Source of the DNA: Nitrospirales bacterium
Lineage (GTDB): Bacteria; Nitrospirota; Nitrospiria; Nitrospirales; UBA8639
Direction: 5' to 3'
Assembly (NCBI GenBank): GCA_029261305.1
Contig: JAJDBO010000408.1
Span: 1 to 21,484 of the forward strand
DNA length: 21,484 bases
Below are positions 1 through 7,124 of the stretch, piece by piece (position 1 is the first letter of the stretch; each line of letters starts with the position of its first letter). The notes under the pieces were generated by a model. The model did no database searches, was not told the origin of the DNA, and saw only the letters and a program-made list of their open reading frames with translations. The position numbers and the translations under genes were made by a program.

Positions 1-1
1 T

Positions 2-403
2 ATGGGGCAAGTTATGCCAGATGAAACAAAACAAATTCGATCATTTGGGTTGATCGTGGGAGGAATTTTTGCGGTGTTTGGAATTTGGCCGCTGATTATC
101 CGTGGAGAGGCGGTACACCTTTGGGTGCTGGCTATTTCCGGAACTCTCGCGTTGCCAGCCATAGTCTACCCACCTTGCTTGAAACCGATTTATCGTGGGT
201 GGATGTATTTGGGGGCGGGTTTGGGATGGTTCAATACGCGAATCATTTTGGCGATAGGATATTTTTTGGTGTTTACACCCATGGCCTGGGTCATGGCGTT
301 GATGGGGAAAGATCCACTTCGACGAAAGTATGATTCTACCGAGAGCACGTATCGCGTGTTACGTCCGTCCCGTCCAGGCTCGCATATGGAAAGACAATTT
401 TAA
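2..403 (+). CDS. SxtJ-family small membrane protein
   Basis: Small polytopic inner-membrane protein of up to 133 residues. It has three hydrophobic segments at about residues 14-33, 38-56 and 80-103, then a basic cytoplasmic tail with the run KDPLRRKYDS and an S-T-Y-R stretch, which is characteristic of the SxtJ family. The biochemical role of SxtJ proteins is not established; the family is named for a gene in the saxitoxin cluster and is commonly found beside carbamoyltransferases and DUF5989 proteins. The DUF5989 gene follows 15 bases after the stop, which supports the assignment. The start is uncertain because the window begins here. ATG at 2 opens the frame, but ATG at 14 has GGGG about six bases upstream and would give a 129-residue protein more typical of the family. 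An N-terminal extension off the left edge cannot be excluded. Confidence 0.8.
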   Translation: MGQVMPDETKQIRSFGLIVGGIFAVFGIWPLIIRGEAVHLWVLAISGTLALPAIVYPPCLKPIYRGWMYLGAGLGWFNTRIILAIGYFLVFTPMAWVMALMGKDPLRRKYDSTESTYRVLRPSRPGSHMERQF

Positions 404-418
404 GGATGAGGTGACTTT

Positions 419-571
419 ATGGGCGAATTATTTTCCGAACTGTGGGCGTTTTTACGGGAACGCAAGAAACTCTGGCTTCTGCCCATCATGCTATTTCTCG
501 GGCTCTTGAGCACCTTGATTGTGCTGACGGAAGGTTCAGCGGTTGCTCCGTTTATTTATACGTTGTTCTAG
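419..571 (+). CDS. DUF5989 family single-pass membrane protein
   Basis: A 50-residue protein beginning MGELFSELWAFLRERKK, followed by one transmembrane helix (about residues 18-36) and a short extracytoplasmic tail ending in IYTLF. An amphipathic N-terminus with E-L-W-x-F-L-R-E-R-K-K-x-W ahead of a single helix is the pattern of the DUF5989 family, whose function is unknown. These proteins are repeatedly found directly after SxtJ proteins and near carbamoyltransferases and SGNH hydrolases, as here. A GAGGTGA ribosome-binding site at 408-414 sits four bases before the ATG, and the gene is tightly linked to the preceding one. Just after the stop, AGTG (570-573) can pair with CACT (589-592), followed by a seven-T run at 597-603. 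That could be a weak terminator, but the stem is very short. Confidence 0.85.
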   Translation: MGELFSELWAFLRERKKLWLLPIMLFLGLLSTLIVLTEGSAVAPFIYTLF

Positions 572-657
572 TGCCCAATAATGGCTGCCACTAAAATTTT
601 TTTCTGGAACAAAGGATTCCTAGTATTGCCAAGGGGCGGGTGAATTACAAAATTTGA

Positions 658-813
658 ATGATTAGTTTCCCCTTTTCTTGGAACCTCCCTTTTCTCGTCC
701 TTTCTCTATTGAGTGGTTGCTCTCCCAGTACATTGCCACTTACGGGTATCGAGAATCTCTTCAAGAATGAATTGTTTGGTATGAAGCGTGAAAGTCTGAA
801 GTTCCGTTCGTGA
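658..813 (+). CDS. Possible small lipoprotein (51 aa)
   Basis: The 304-base stretch between the DUF5989 gene and the SGNH-like gene holds one short open frame of interest. It encodes 51 residues. A hydrophobic run at residues 9-18 leads into L18-S19-G20-C21, a textbook lipobox for signal peptidase II, followed by S-P-S-T. The mature part would be about 31 residues, basic and without known motifs. Against it: residues 2-8 carry no lysine or arginine, which is unusual for a signal peptide n-region; a TGA lies directly before the ATG, so the start cannot move upstream; and the only purine-rich run upstream (GGGCGGG) is about 18 bases away. It could be a real short lipoprotein, a remnant of a longer one, or chance. 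No function is proposed. Confidence 0.3.
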   Translation: MISFPFSWNLPFLVLSLLSGCSPSTLPLTGIENLFKNELFGMKRESLKFRS

Positions 814-875
814 CTAGTCTGATAAAGGCTTGGATATTGTGAGGCTGGTTTCAACACATATCCAGGCATGAAACT

Positions 876-2054
876 ATGAAAAAGCTGTTCTTTACCGTTA
901 TTCTCCTGACGATCATGCTCCTTTCGCTTGAGGGGCTATCCTACGTTACTTATGGTCTATTACACGAAAAGATATTTTCCCATAAAGACCTGTACTTGGT
1001 GCGTGTGAATGAAGAGAGCTTCCAGGACTGGATTCGTAGAGGGCAGATGTTCGATCGGACGCTTGGATGGGATTTGCCTGGACGGCCAACTGTGAAAGTG
1101 GGGAAAAATTGTCGAGGGGAAGAGGTGACATATAGCTGGAATGGGCATGCGAGAACAACGAAAGATTTGGTGGAGGGGCAAGAAATCATGGGGCTATTTG
1201 GTGACTCTTATGCCCATGGAGATGAAGTGAGTGATGAATTCACTATCTCATCCGTCTTAACCTCCAAATATAACATTCCCACTAAAAATTTTGGCGTCGG
1301 GGGGTTTGGTCCAACACAAGCGCTTTTGAAATTTCAGCGAACGGTCGAAGGTAGTCATTTTGATATTGTCGTTCTGCAAATCATGCATGAAAACATTCAG
1401 AGGATGGCAAACTCTTTTCGCCCAGTGTTATTGCTAAATACTGAAGGATCTTTTTCCTTTAAACCATTTACCTCTAATAGTGAGATTCATACACTGGCAT
1501 ATCCGAAGACCTGGGTCGATTTTCAGGAGTCAGTTGATGAGGCATTTGAAAAGGATTTTTGGTCGAAACCTCAGGGGCAATTTCCGTATTCTGTGAGTCT
1601 AGGGAAAGCCCTTTTCACCAATCACTTCATGATAAAAGGAATTGTTCGAACAATTTCCCCGCCGTATTACTACGAGTATCATTTTTCTCAACTAAAGAGT
1701 GACTTAGAATTTTTAATTAATGAATTCCGTACTCTGGCCAGAAATCACGGGAAAATTCCAATTGTTGTATTTGTTCCACAAAGTCAGGAGACCTATCAGG
1801 TTGCTCATGACTTTGCTGTGTCCATAAATGAAAAATTTGGTGAGGAGTTCGTTTTTGATGCGACGATGGATGGAATTAATTGGGACGAATACAACCTAAA
1901 AATAGGTTGCCATCCATCTCAAACAGGATATTCACATATTGCCAAGTTCATTGCGGATTTAATCCACGACAAAGGTTTGCTGGATTTGAAAAAAATTAGG
2001 CTCGCTCATAGCAGAACAGGACAAGATCTTCCTAAGCCAAGCCTCATCCCATGA
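876..2054 (+). CDS. SGNH/GDSL-hydrolase-like protein, membrane-anchored
   Basis: A 392-residue protein with an N-terminal signal-anchor helix (about residues 4-28) that should place the rest in the periplasm. The domain has SGNH-fold landmarks: G-D-S-Y at 109-112 with Ser111 as the expected nucleophile, a glycine-rich block II (F-G-V-G-G-F-G, 139-145), M-H-E-N near 170-173 in the block III position, and a C-terminal G-C-H-P-S-x-x-G block around His346. The aspartate usually three residues before the catalytic histidine is not there; the local sequence is K-I-G-C-H. In envelope-glycan loci this fold includes O-acetyl esterases and acetyl-transfer partners, so a role in glycan decoration is plausible (inference). 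SGNH proteins often accompany SxtJ/DUF5989 pairs. The ATG at 876 has only a weak AGG (864-866) upstream. Confidence 0.75.
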   Translation: MKKLFFTVILLTIMLLSLEGLSYVTYGLLHEKIFSHKDLYLVRVNEESFQDWIRRGQMFDRTLGWDLPGRPTVKVGKNCRGEEVTYSWNGHARTTKDLVEGQEIMGLFGDSYAHGDEVSDEFTISSVLTSKYNIPTKNFGVGGFGPTQALLKFQRTVEGSHFDIVVLQIMHENIQRMANSFRPVLLLNTEGSFSFKPFTSNSEIHTLAYPKTWVDFQESVDEAFEKDFWSKPQGQFPYSVSLGKALFTNHFMIKGIVRTISPPYYYEYHFSQLKSDLEFLINEFRTLARNHGKIPIVVFVPQSQETYQVAHDFAVSINEKFGEEFVFDATMDGINWDEYNLKIGCHPSQTGYSHIAKFIADLIHDKGLLDLKKIRLAHSRTGQDLPKPSLIP

Positions 2055-2382
2055 AAGCGTAGGAATGCTGGTCTCCTATTTAGAAAAAGAGACCTTCGGA
2101 ATTTTGAAAATGTTTCGTTTCCTTATTAATGCGCGTTTGGCCGTATTTGAAGGTGGATGGCAGGTGAATTCCCATTTAAGTCAGTATTTTTGCATCTATC
2201 TACATGAATTGAATCAGTAAAAAAAACTTTGCTAGGGTAAGGAAATAACAGGAAGTCATTGACTTTTAAAGGGAAATTTAGTATTTGAATGTTCCAATTC
2301 CGTGCTTTCCCTAACTAAAACATACAACAATCGATACACCGGCCAAGAGGACTAGGTTAGCTATGCGTAGAAAGAGTGGTTC
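2055..2382 (+). other. Intergenic region upstream of the barrel gene
   Basis: This 328-base gap holds no convincing gene. GGTCTC (2070-2075) and GAGACC (2089-2094) form a 6-bp stem with a 13-base loop but no T-run, so I do not call a terminator. A 36-codon frame from ATG 2110 has no recognisable features. A possible sigma-70-type promoter lies at 2259-2287. Just before the barrel gene, a seven-codon frame begins at ATG 2363 after AAGAGGA (2345-2351). Its TGA (2384-2386) overlaps the barrel ATG as ATGA, the arrangement seen in translationally coupled leaders. Confidence 0.4.
2259..2287 (+). promoter_or_regulatory. Candidate sigma-70-type promoter
   Basis: TTGACT (2259-2264) matches five of six bases of the -35 consensus. 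A 17-base spacer leads to TATTTG (2282-2287), which matches only the first three -10 positions. It sits roughly 95 bases upstream of the barrel gene, in a gap large enough for independent transcription. The -10 is poor, so this is only a candidate. Confidence 0.25.
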
Positions 2383-3732
2383 ATGATACCAATTGGCAGA
2401 CTTAAAAAGTTGGTATTTTTTGGTTTTCTCTTTGCGGTTGTGGTTCCAATATCCAATGTCCAAGCAGAACTGAGGATTGATACTTCTCTCTCTGTATCAG
2501 AGCAATATACCGACAATCTCTTTTTTACTTTTGCGAATAAACGCGAGGATTTTGGAACCATTATTACTCCGGGAGCCACACTGACATTTAGCAACAAATA
2601 CGTAACACTTTCAGGGACCTATTCAGCCAGCGCCCAGTTTTATGTGAATAATGACAGGGCCAATGCCGTATCTCATGGCACCAATTTTGACATTGACCTT
2701 CCCTTTCTCAATCAAAAATTTAAGAACCTCGAAGTTCGGGTGAACGAGTCCTTCAATCTTACTCCGGAACAACCTGGGTTTTCAGGGAATAATAATCAGT
2801 TCAATTCTGTGGGAGGACCTTTTGGTGCTGGTGGTGCTGGTGGTGCTGGTGGTGCTGGTGGTGCTGGCGCAGCAGGGGCTGGTGGGGCGGGTGTCGGAGG
2901 TCTTGGAGGTAATGGGGGGTTGGCTGGGAATTCTTTAAACAATCAGGGGATATTTAACGCACGGGGCACTACCTCTTTTCAAAACCAAGCCAGAATTCGT
3001 GTTGGCTATAAATTTTCTCCACGTTGGGATACAAATGTTCAATATTCCAATACGTTTCGTGGAGGTTTTCAAGAGTCTATGACTCATGGGGCGCAGGCTG
3101 GACTTTCGTTTAATTTCACTGAGAGTACCAGAGTCAATGGGAGTTACAATCTCCGAATTATAGATTTCAGTGGAAGTGGTGGGGTGGCTAATCCCCAAGC
3201 GCCGGGTGGGAATGGAACGGCAACATCCCATTCTTTGAATCTTGGTGTTGATCATAAATTAACCTCCACGATTACTATTGATGGGACGGGTGGGGTCTCG
3301 ATAACAAAAACGGTTGTAGGAGCAAAGCAACTGAATTTTAATGGAAGTGGTGGTATCTCTAAAAATTTTTCCGATGGGCAGATTAGTTTACGGGTAAACC
3401 AACAAATTGGCGCCGGTGGTGGGTTAGCAGCCTCGACGACTCTGAATCAAAATGTGGTACTCACGGGCTCCAAAACAGTCACGAAATATATAAGCGGATT
3501 CCTTCATTTCGCTTATGGCCGGAATCGATCATTAGCAGGGCTTGTCATTGCCACTGATTCATACCAGTTTCGAGGCGGAGCCAATGTGTTAATTTTGGAA
3601 TGGCTCAGCGGCGGTGTGACCTATTCCTATAGGAATCAGGACTCATCTGGGCAATTCGGACTTTCTGGCCAAAGTAATTCTATTTTTGTTGGATTAACTG
3701 CAACACCAGATTCTTTTGTAATTTTTAAGTAA
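2383..3732 (+). CDS. Outer-membrane beta-barrel protein of a polysaccharide/PEP-CTERM-type locus
   Basis: A 449-residue protein with a clear Sec signal peptide: R-L-K-K n-region, hydrophobic core at 10-24, predicted cleavage after V-Q-A at residue 28. The mature N-terminus has V-S-E-Q-Y-T-D-N-L-F-F (38-48), a signature seen in barrels attached to exosortase/PEP-CTERM and exopolysaccharide loci (TIGR03016-like). The rest is rich in alternating polar/hydrophobic strands with G, S, N and T turns and ends S-F-V-I-F-K, close to a BAM-type terminal signal. Residues 145-185 form a glycine/alanine-rich insert built partly from G-A-G repeats, probably an exposed loop or linker. The protein could be an export channel or surface-anchoring porin for the glycan; the sequence does not decide. 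The upstream ribosome site is weak (AAAGAGTGG), which fits coupling to the short upstream frame. Confidence 0.75.
   Translation: MIPIGRLKKLVFFGFLFAVVVPISNVQAELRIDTSLSVSEQYTDNLFFTFANKREDFGTIITPGATLTFSNKYVTLSGTYSASAQFYVNNDRANAVSHGTNFDIDLPFLNQKFKNLEVRVNESFNLTPEQPGFSGNNNQFNSVGGPFGAGGAGGAGGAGGAGAAGAGGAGVGGLGGNGGLAGNSLNNQGIFNARGTTSFQNQARIRVGYKFSPRWDTNVQYSNTFRGGFQESMTHGAQAGLSFNFTESTRVNGSYNLRIIDFSGSGGVANPQAPGGNGTATSHSLNLGVDHKLTSTITIDGTGGVSITKTVVGAKQLNFNGSGGISKNFSDGQISLRVNQQIGAGGGLAASTTLNQNVVLTGSKTVTKYISGFLHFAYGRNRSLAGLVIATDSYQFRGGANVLILEWLSGGVTYSYRNQDSSGQFGLSGQSNSIFVGLTATPDSFVIFK
2824..2868 (+). repeat. Five tandem copies of a 9-bp GGTGCTGGT unit
   Basis: Four exact copies of GGTGCTGGT and a fifth ending in C lie in frame inside the barrel gene, encoding five G-A-G triplets (residues 148-162). 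The degenerate G-A-G-G-A-G-V-G-G coding continues downstream. Because the unit is nine bases, gain or loss of copies by slippage would change loop length without a frameshift. Confidence 0.95.
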
Positions 3733-3878
3733 TACGTTTTTCATTTTCCTTCCGTTTTAATTTTCTTCGTTTCAGATTTCCACACATTAATTTCACTTTG
3801 GTGAGCTGATGATCAAAGGATTGTCAGTAGCTCATTCCTTGTGTTTCTTTTCTTCATTCAACGTTGTGTTTTCACCAT

Positions 3879-4805
3879 ATGAAGAATAAACGATCAATCG
3901 GACTTTCTGTTGTGGTGCCTATTTACAATGAGGAGGAGAGCATCCCTCAATTGTACACCTCTATTCGAACGGCATGTGAAAAGACGACTGAGATTTATGA
4001 AATAATCTTTATTGATGACGGAAGCCCAGATAGAAGTTTTGAGCAGTTGAAGGTTCTTTATACTGAAGACCCTCATGTGAAAGTGATTCGCTTTCGAAAA
4101 AATTATGGTCAAACGGCCGCTATGGCCGCGGGGTTTCGAGCGGCACATGGTGATGTTGTAGTCAGTATGGACGGTGATTTGCAAAATGATCCTGTGGATA
4201 TCCCCAGACTCTTGGCGAAGATTGATGAAGGATATGATGTGGTATGTGGGTGGAGAAAAGACCGAAAAGATAAACTTATTTCACGGAAAATTCCCTCACG
4301 CATTGCCAATTGGATCATTGGGAAAATTACCCAAGTACCCATTCATGATAATGGCTGCTCACTCAAAGCCTATCGAAAGAAGATTATCAAACAGGTTTCA
4401 TTGTATTCTGAGCTCCATCGATTTATCCCTGCCATGTCGAGCCTTGCGGGCGCCCGCATTACAGAAATTGTTGTAACTCACCATGCCAGACAATTTGGTA
4501 CAAGCAAATATGGGATTTCTCGGGTGTGGAAAGTTTTTTCCGACCTATTTCTCATTAAATTACTGACAGGATTTGCCTCCCGACCAGCAGTATGGTTTGG
4601 CTTGGGCGCTTTCTTTACGGTGTTGTTGGGTATAGGAGCATTGTTGGGGGGAATGACGGTCGGCATTTTCAATATCACCTTGCCCACGGTTGCCTTACTC
4701 TTTTTCTCTTTGGCTGGGCACTTAATTGTTATGGGTGTTTTAGGCGAGATCATTGTCAATGCCGGAAATTATAATCCGGCCAAAATGATTGTCGTGCAGG
4801 AGTAG
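3879..4805 (+). CDS. GT2 polyprenyl-phosphate glycosyltransferase (DPM1/GtrB/ArnC-like)
   Basis: A 308-residue enzyme predicted to move a sugar from a nucleotide donor to polyprenyl phosphate on the cytoplasmic face of the inner membrane. The GT-A domain opens with V-V-V-P-I-Y-N-E-E-E (11-20). It carries I-D-D-G-S-P (45-50), the metal-binding M-D-G-D-L-Q-N-D-P (97-105), H-D-N-G-C-S (156-161) and G-T-S-K-Y-G (207-212), all typical of the DPM1/GtrB/ArnC group. Two C-terminal transmembrane helices follow (about 236-258 and 268-292). All expected catalytic acids are present. ATG 3879 was chosen because the protein then starts M-K-N-K-R directly before the first strand; TTG 3864 would add five residues. 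Neither start has a clear Shine-Dalgarno sequence. The lipid-linked sugar would serve GT-C transferases such as the two encoded at 7125-10765 (inference). The sugar cannot be read from sequence. Confidence 0.88.
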   Translation: MKNKRSIGLSVVVPIYNEEESIPQLYTSIRTACEKTTEIYEIIFIDDGSPDRSFEQLKVLYTEDPHVKVIRFRKNYGQTAAMAAGFRAAHGDVVVSMDGDLQNDPVDIPRLLAKIDEGYDVVCGWRKDRKDKLISRKIPSRIANWIIGKITQVPIHDNGCSLKAYRKKIIKQVSLYSELHRFIPAMSSLAGARITEIVVTHHARQFGTSKYGISRVWKVFSDLFLIKLLTGFASRPAVWFGLGAFFTVLLGIGALLGGMTVGIFNITLPTVALLFFSLAGHLIVMGVLGEIIVNAGNYNPAKMIVVQE

Positions 4806-4842
4806 TCTCGGCGAATTTCCCATTTTTGTAGGAGTCTCGAGT

Positions 4843-5838
4843 ATGGCTGTGTTAACCAAAGAATCCTCAATTGTTCCAGGCTCAATTACTCTTGGTCGAT
4901 CAAAAGGGGTCGGGGTGTCCCTTATCGTTCCTGTCACAGAGCGATGCGAGAATCTGGTAGAGATCCTTCTCGTGCATCAGAATATTTTGAATCGTCGCGA
5001 AGTGACACACGAATGTCTTTTTGTCTTGGATGCAGGATTTGAGCGAGATGGTGACATGGTTCGTGCGTTAGCACAGGATGATGACTCCATCCGGGTCATC
5101 CAATTGTCTCGAGCCTTTGGTGAAGCTACAGCTCTTGGCGTCGGGTTTGAGCATGCGGAAGGGGACATTGTGGTGTGTATGCCATCCTATTTTCAAACAA
5201 CGCCAGAAGGATTAGATGCACTTCTGGATGCCTTAGAGGGAGATTGTGATGTCGCAGTTGCTCGACGCTGGCCACGTCATGACAGTTGGATCAATAAAAT
5301 TCAAAATAATGGATTTCATTTTGTTGTTCGTCGGTTTACAGGTGTGACATTTCATGATTTGGGTTGCGGCTTAAGGGGGATGAAGAGACAGGTGGCGCGG
5401 GAAATTCCCCTGTATGGAGATTTACATCGATTCCTACCCTTGCTGGCCTATCAGCGGGGATATCGCGTTCGCGAAGTCGACGTTCCTCAACACCAAGCAG
5501 ACCAATCAACCCGCCTATATAAACCCGGAGTGTATCTTCGTCGATTATTAGATATTTTAACCATTGTGTTCTTGTTTAAATTTACCAAAAAGCCGCTCAG
5601 ATTTTTTGGGTTAATCGGGTCAGGAATGTTTGCCATGGGGTTTGGGGTATCCTCCTATCTTGCGCTAGAACGATTGATAGGAGTGAGTGCTCTTGCGGAA
5701 AGGCCAATATTGATTCTGGGAGTTTTATTGATGGTCTTAGGTGTGCAAACAGCATCAATCGGGCTGTTGGGAGAAATTATTATTTTTACTCATGCCCGCA
5801 AGATGAAAGATTACACAATCGAAAAATTCCTCAAATAA
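4843..5838 (+). CDS. Degenerate DPM1/GtrB-like GT2 paralogue, probably not a glycosyltransferase
   Basis: A 331-residue protein with the same layout as its upstream neighbour: a GT-A-like domain with S-L-I-V-P-V near the start (26-31), H-D-L-G-C-G (171-176), L-H-R-F-L-P (194-199), and two C-terminal helices (about 253-276 and 288-313). The catalytic positions are lost. V-L-D-A-G-F (61-66) stands where the neighbour has I-D-D-G-S-P, and M-P-S-Y-F-Q-T-T-P (113-121) stands where it has M-D-G-D-L-Q-N-D-P, so the metal-binding acids are missing. The frame is uninterrupted, so it looks maintained. It may be a regulatory or scaffolding partner of the intact enzyme (inference). ATG 4843 is preferred over TTG 4789 because TAGGAG (4829-4834) precedes it by eight bases and the longer start adds an unrelated leader that overlaps the previous gene. 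Confidence 0.8.
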   Translation: MAVLTKESSIVPGSITLGRSKGVGVSLIVPVTERCENLVEILLVHQNILNRREVTHECLFVLDAGFERDGDMVRALAQDDDSIRVIQLSRAFGEATALGVGFEHAEGDIVVCMPSYFQTTPEGLDALLDALEGDCDVAVARRWPRHDSWINKIQNNGFHFVVRRFTGVTFHDLGCGLRGMKRQVAREIPLYGDLHRFLPLLAYQRGYRVREVDVPQHQADQSTRLYKPGVYLRRLLDILTIVFLFKFTKKPLRFFGLIGSGMFAMGFGVSSYLALERLIGVSALAERPILILGVLLMVLGVQTASIGLLGEIIIFTHARKMKDYTIEKFLK

Positions 5839-5886
5839 AGCTGTCGCTCTTAATGTGTGTTATCCCATAAAAGGCTACGTATTATT

Positions 5887-5906
5887 CGCACGATATTCGA
5901 TGTGCG
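5887..5906. repeat. Short imperfect palindrome upstream of the UbiA gene
   Basis: CGCAC (5887-5891) and GTGCG (5902-5906) form a perfect 5-bp inverted repeat around a 10-base centre, within the 135-base gap between the degenerate GT2 and the UbiA gene. It could be a small hairpin or an operator half-site pair. There is no T-run, so it is not a typical terminator. Confidence 0.25.
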
Positions 5907-5973
5907 CCTACACCATTATTTGCCCTTTGCAATTTAGAAATCACATTTTATGTCAATAAAAGGGGAAAGTGCG

Positions 5974-7014
5974 ATGAACTCTACACTTACCAATCCAAAA
6001 GGTTTGGAAAATTCAGAAATGTCTCAGGGTGGCAAAGGCTCTCCAGGGCAACCAAAGGTGCCTTCCCAGTCAAAAGCCACATTATGGGGACACATTCAAA
6101 TCGCTCGTATTGACCATTGGTTTAAAAATGTTTTTGTCTTGCCGGGGGTTGTGGTTGCCTTAGGAATGGATCCTTCTTTGTTTTCTGCCGCAGAACTTTC
6201 TGTGCGACTGTTCCTTGGGCTTCTCGCTGTTTGCTTAGTGGCTTCAAGCAACTATGTGGTCAACGAGGTCCTAGATGCTCCCCATGACCGTCTACATCCT
6301 ACGAAGTGTAAGCGTCCGGTTCCCTCTGGACAAGTGAACATTCCCCTGGCCTATGTTCAATGGTTTGCGTTGATGGTGATCGGTATGGGGATTGCGTTTC
6401 AGATATCGGTTCCCTTTGCTGCGACGATGTTCGTGTTATGGGTGATGGGATGTATCTACAATATCCCTCCTGTGCGAAGTAAAGATCTTCCCTATTTAGA
6501 TGTATTGTCCGAGGCGGTGAATAATCCTCTCCGGATGTTGGCAGGCTGGTATATTGCCGGTTCGTTGTTTGTTCCACCAACTTCTTTGCTCCTGAGTTAT
6601 TGGATGATTGGTTGTTATTTTATGGCCATGAAACGGTTTGCGGAATATCGTCATATTGATGACCCAGCTCGCGCTGCCGCGTATCGAAAATCGTTTTCAT
6701 TTTATACCGAACCGCGCTTATTGGTGTCGGTAATGTTTTATGGCTCAGCAGCTATGTTGTTCTTCGGAAGTTTTCTTATTCGATATAGATTTGAGTTGAT
6801 CCTTTCTTTCCCTATACTTGCATTTGTCATGTCTACGTACTTGAGCTTGGCTTTTAAGGAGGATAGTGCGGTGCAAAGACCAGAGGGGTTGTACCGGGAA
6901 CCGGTACTGATGGGGGCTGTTGTGGGATGTACGGTGTTGATGGCCATACTGATGTTTGCAGATCTCCCCTTTATTTACCAAATTTTTGATCCATCGTTAC
7001 CAGCGTTAAAGTAA
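5974..7014 (+). CDS. UbiA-family prenyltransferase, polyprenyl-phosphate phosphoribosyltransferase-like
   Basis: A 346-residue polytopic enzyme. After a polar N-terminal tail of about 35 residues come W-F-K-N-V-F-V-L-P (49-57) and the first aspartate motif N97-E-V-L-D101-A-P-H-D105 with H-P-T-K-C-K-R-P after it. The second motif region is D171-L-P-Y-L-D176. The H-P-T-K-x-x-R-P block and K-R-F-A-E-Y with Y-R-K-S-F resemble the decaprenyl-phosphate phosphoribosyltransferases (Rv3806c type) more than quinone or heme UbiA enzymes, so the product is probably a polyprenyl-phosphate pentose (family inference). About eight or nine hydrophobic segments follow. ATG 5974 is chosen over ATG 5950 because AGGGGA (5961-5966) lies seven bases before it. 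The usual DprE1/DprE2 epimerase pair is not in this window. The context beside DPM1-like and GT-C genes fits a lipid-linked donor pathway. Confidence 0.8.
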   Translation: MNSTLTNPKGLENSEMSQGGKGSPGQPKVPSQSKATLWGHIQIARIDHWFKNVFVLPGVVVALGMDPSLFSAAELSVRLFLGLLAVCLVASSNYVVNEVLDAPHDRLHPTKCKRPVPSGQVNIPLAYVQWFALMVIGMGIAFQISVPFAATMFVLWVMGCIYNIPPVRSKDLPYLDVLSEAVNNPLRMLAGWYIAGSLFVPPTSLLLSYWMIGCYFMAMKRFAEYRHIDDPARAAAYRKSFSFYTEPRLLVSVMFYGSAAMLFFGSFLIRYRFELILSFPILAFVMSTYLSLAFKEDSAVQRPEGLYREPVLMGAVVGCTVLMAILMFADLPFIYQIFDPSLPALK

Positions 7015-7124
7015 TGTCACGATTGGACACTTTATCGTCTAACGGTTTAGATCCCCCTATCTGGAAAATTTTCACCAAGTTAACCTCGTCCAACCTGGAT
7101 TCCTAAACGAAAGCCCAAGAACCC

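Noticed and set aside
645..869. Minus-strand frame of 74 codons in the gap before the SGNH gene
   Set aside because: No motif or ribosome site, opposite to every other gene, and it covers the forward lipoprotein-like frame, which is the better reading.
2110..2220. A 36-codon frame in the gap before the barrel gene
   Set aside because: No signal, motif or ribosome site; the length is compatible with chance.
2220..2382. Sigma-54 (GG-N10-GC) promoter, as often found in exosortase loci
   Set aside because: I scanned the gaps before 2383, 5974, 12720 and 16958 and found no GG/GC pair at the required spacing.
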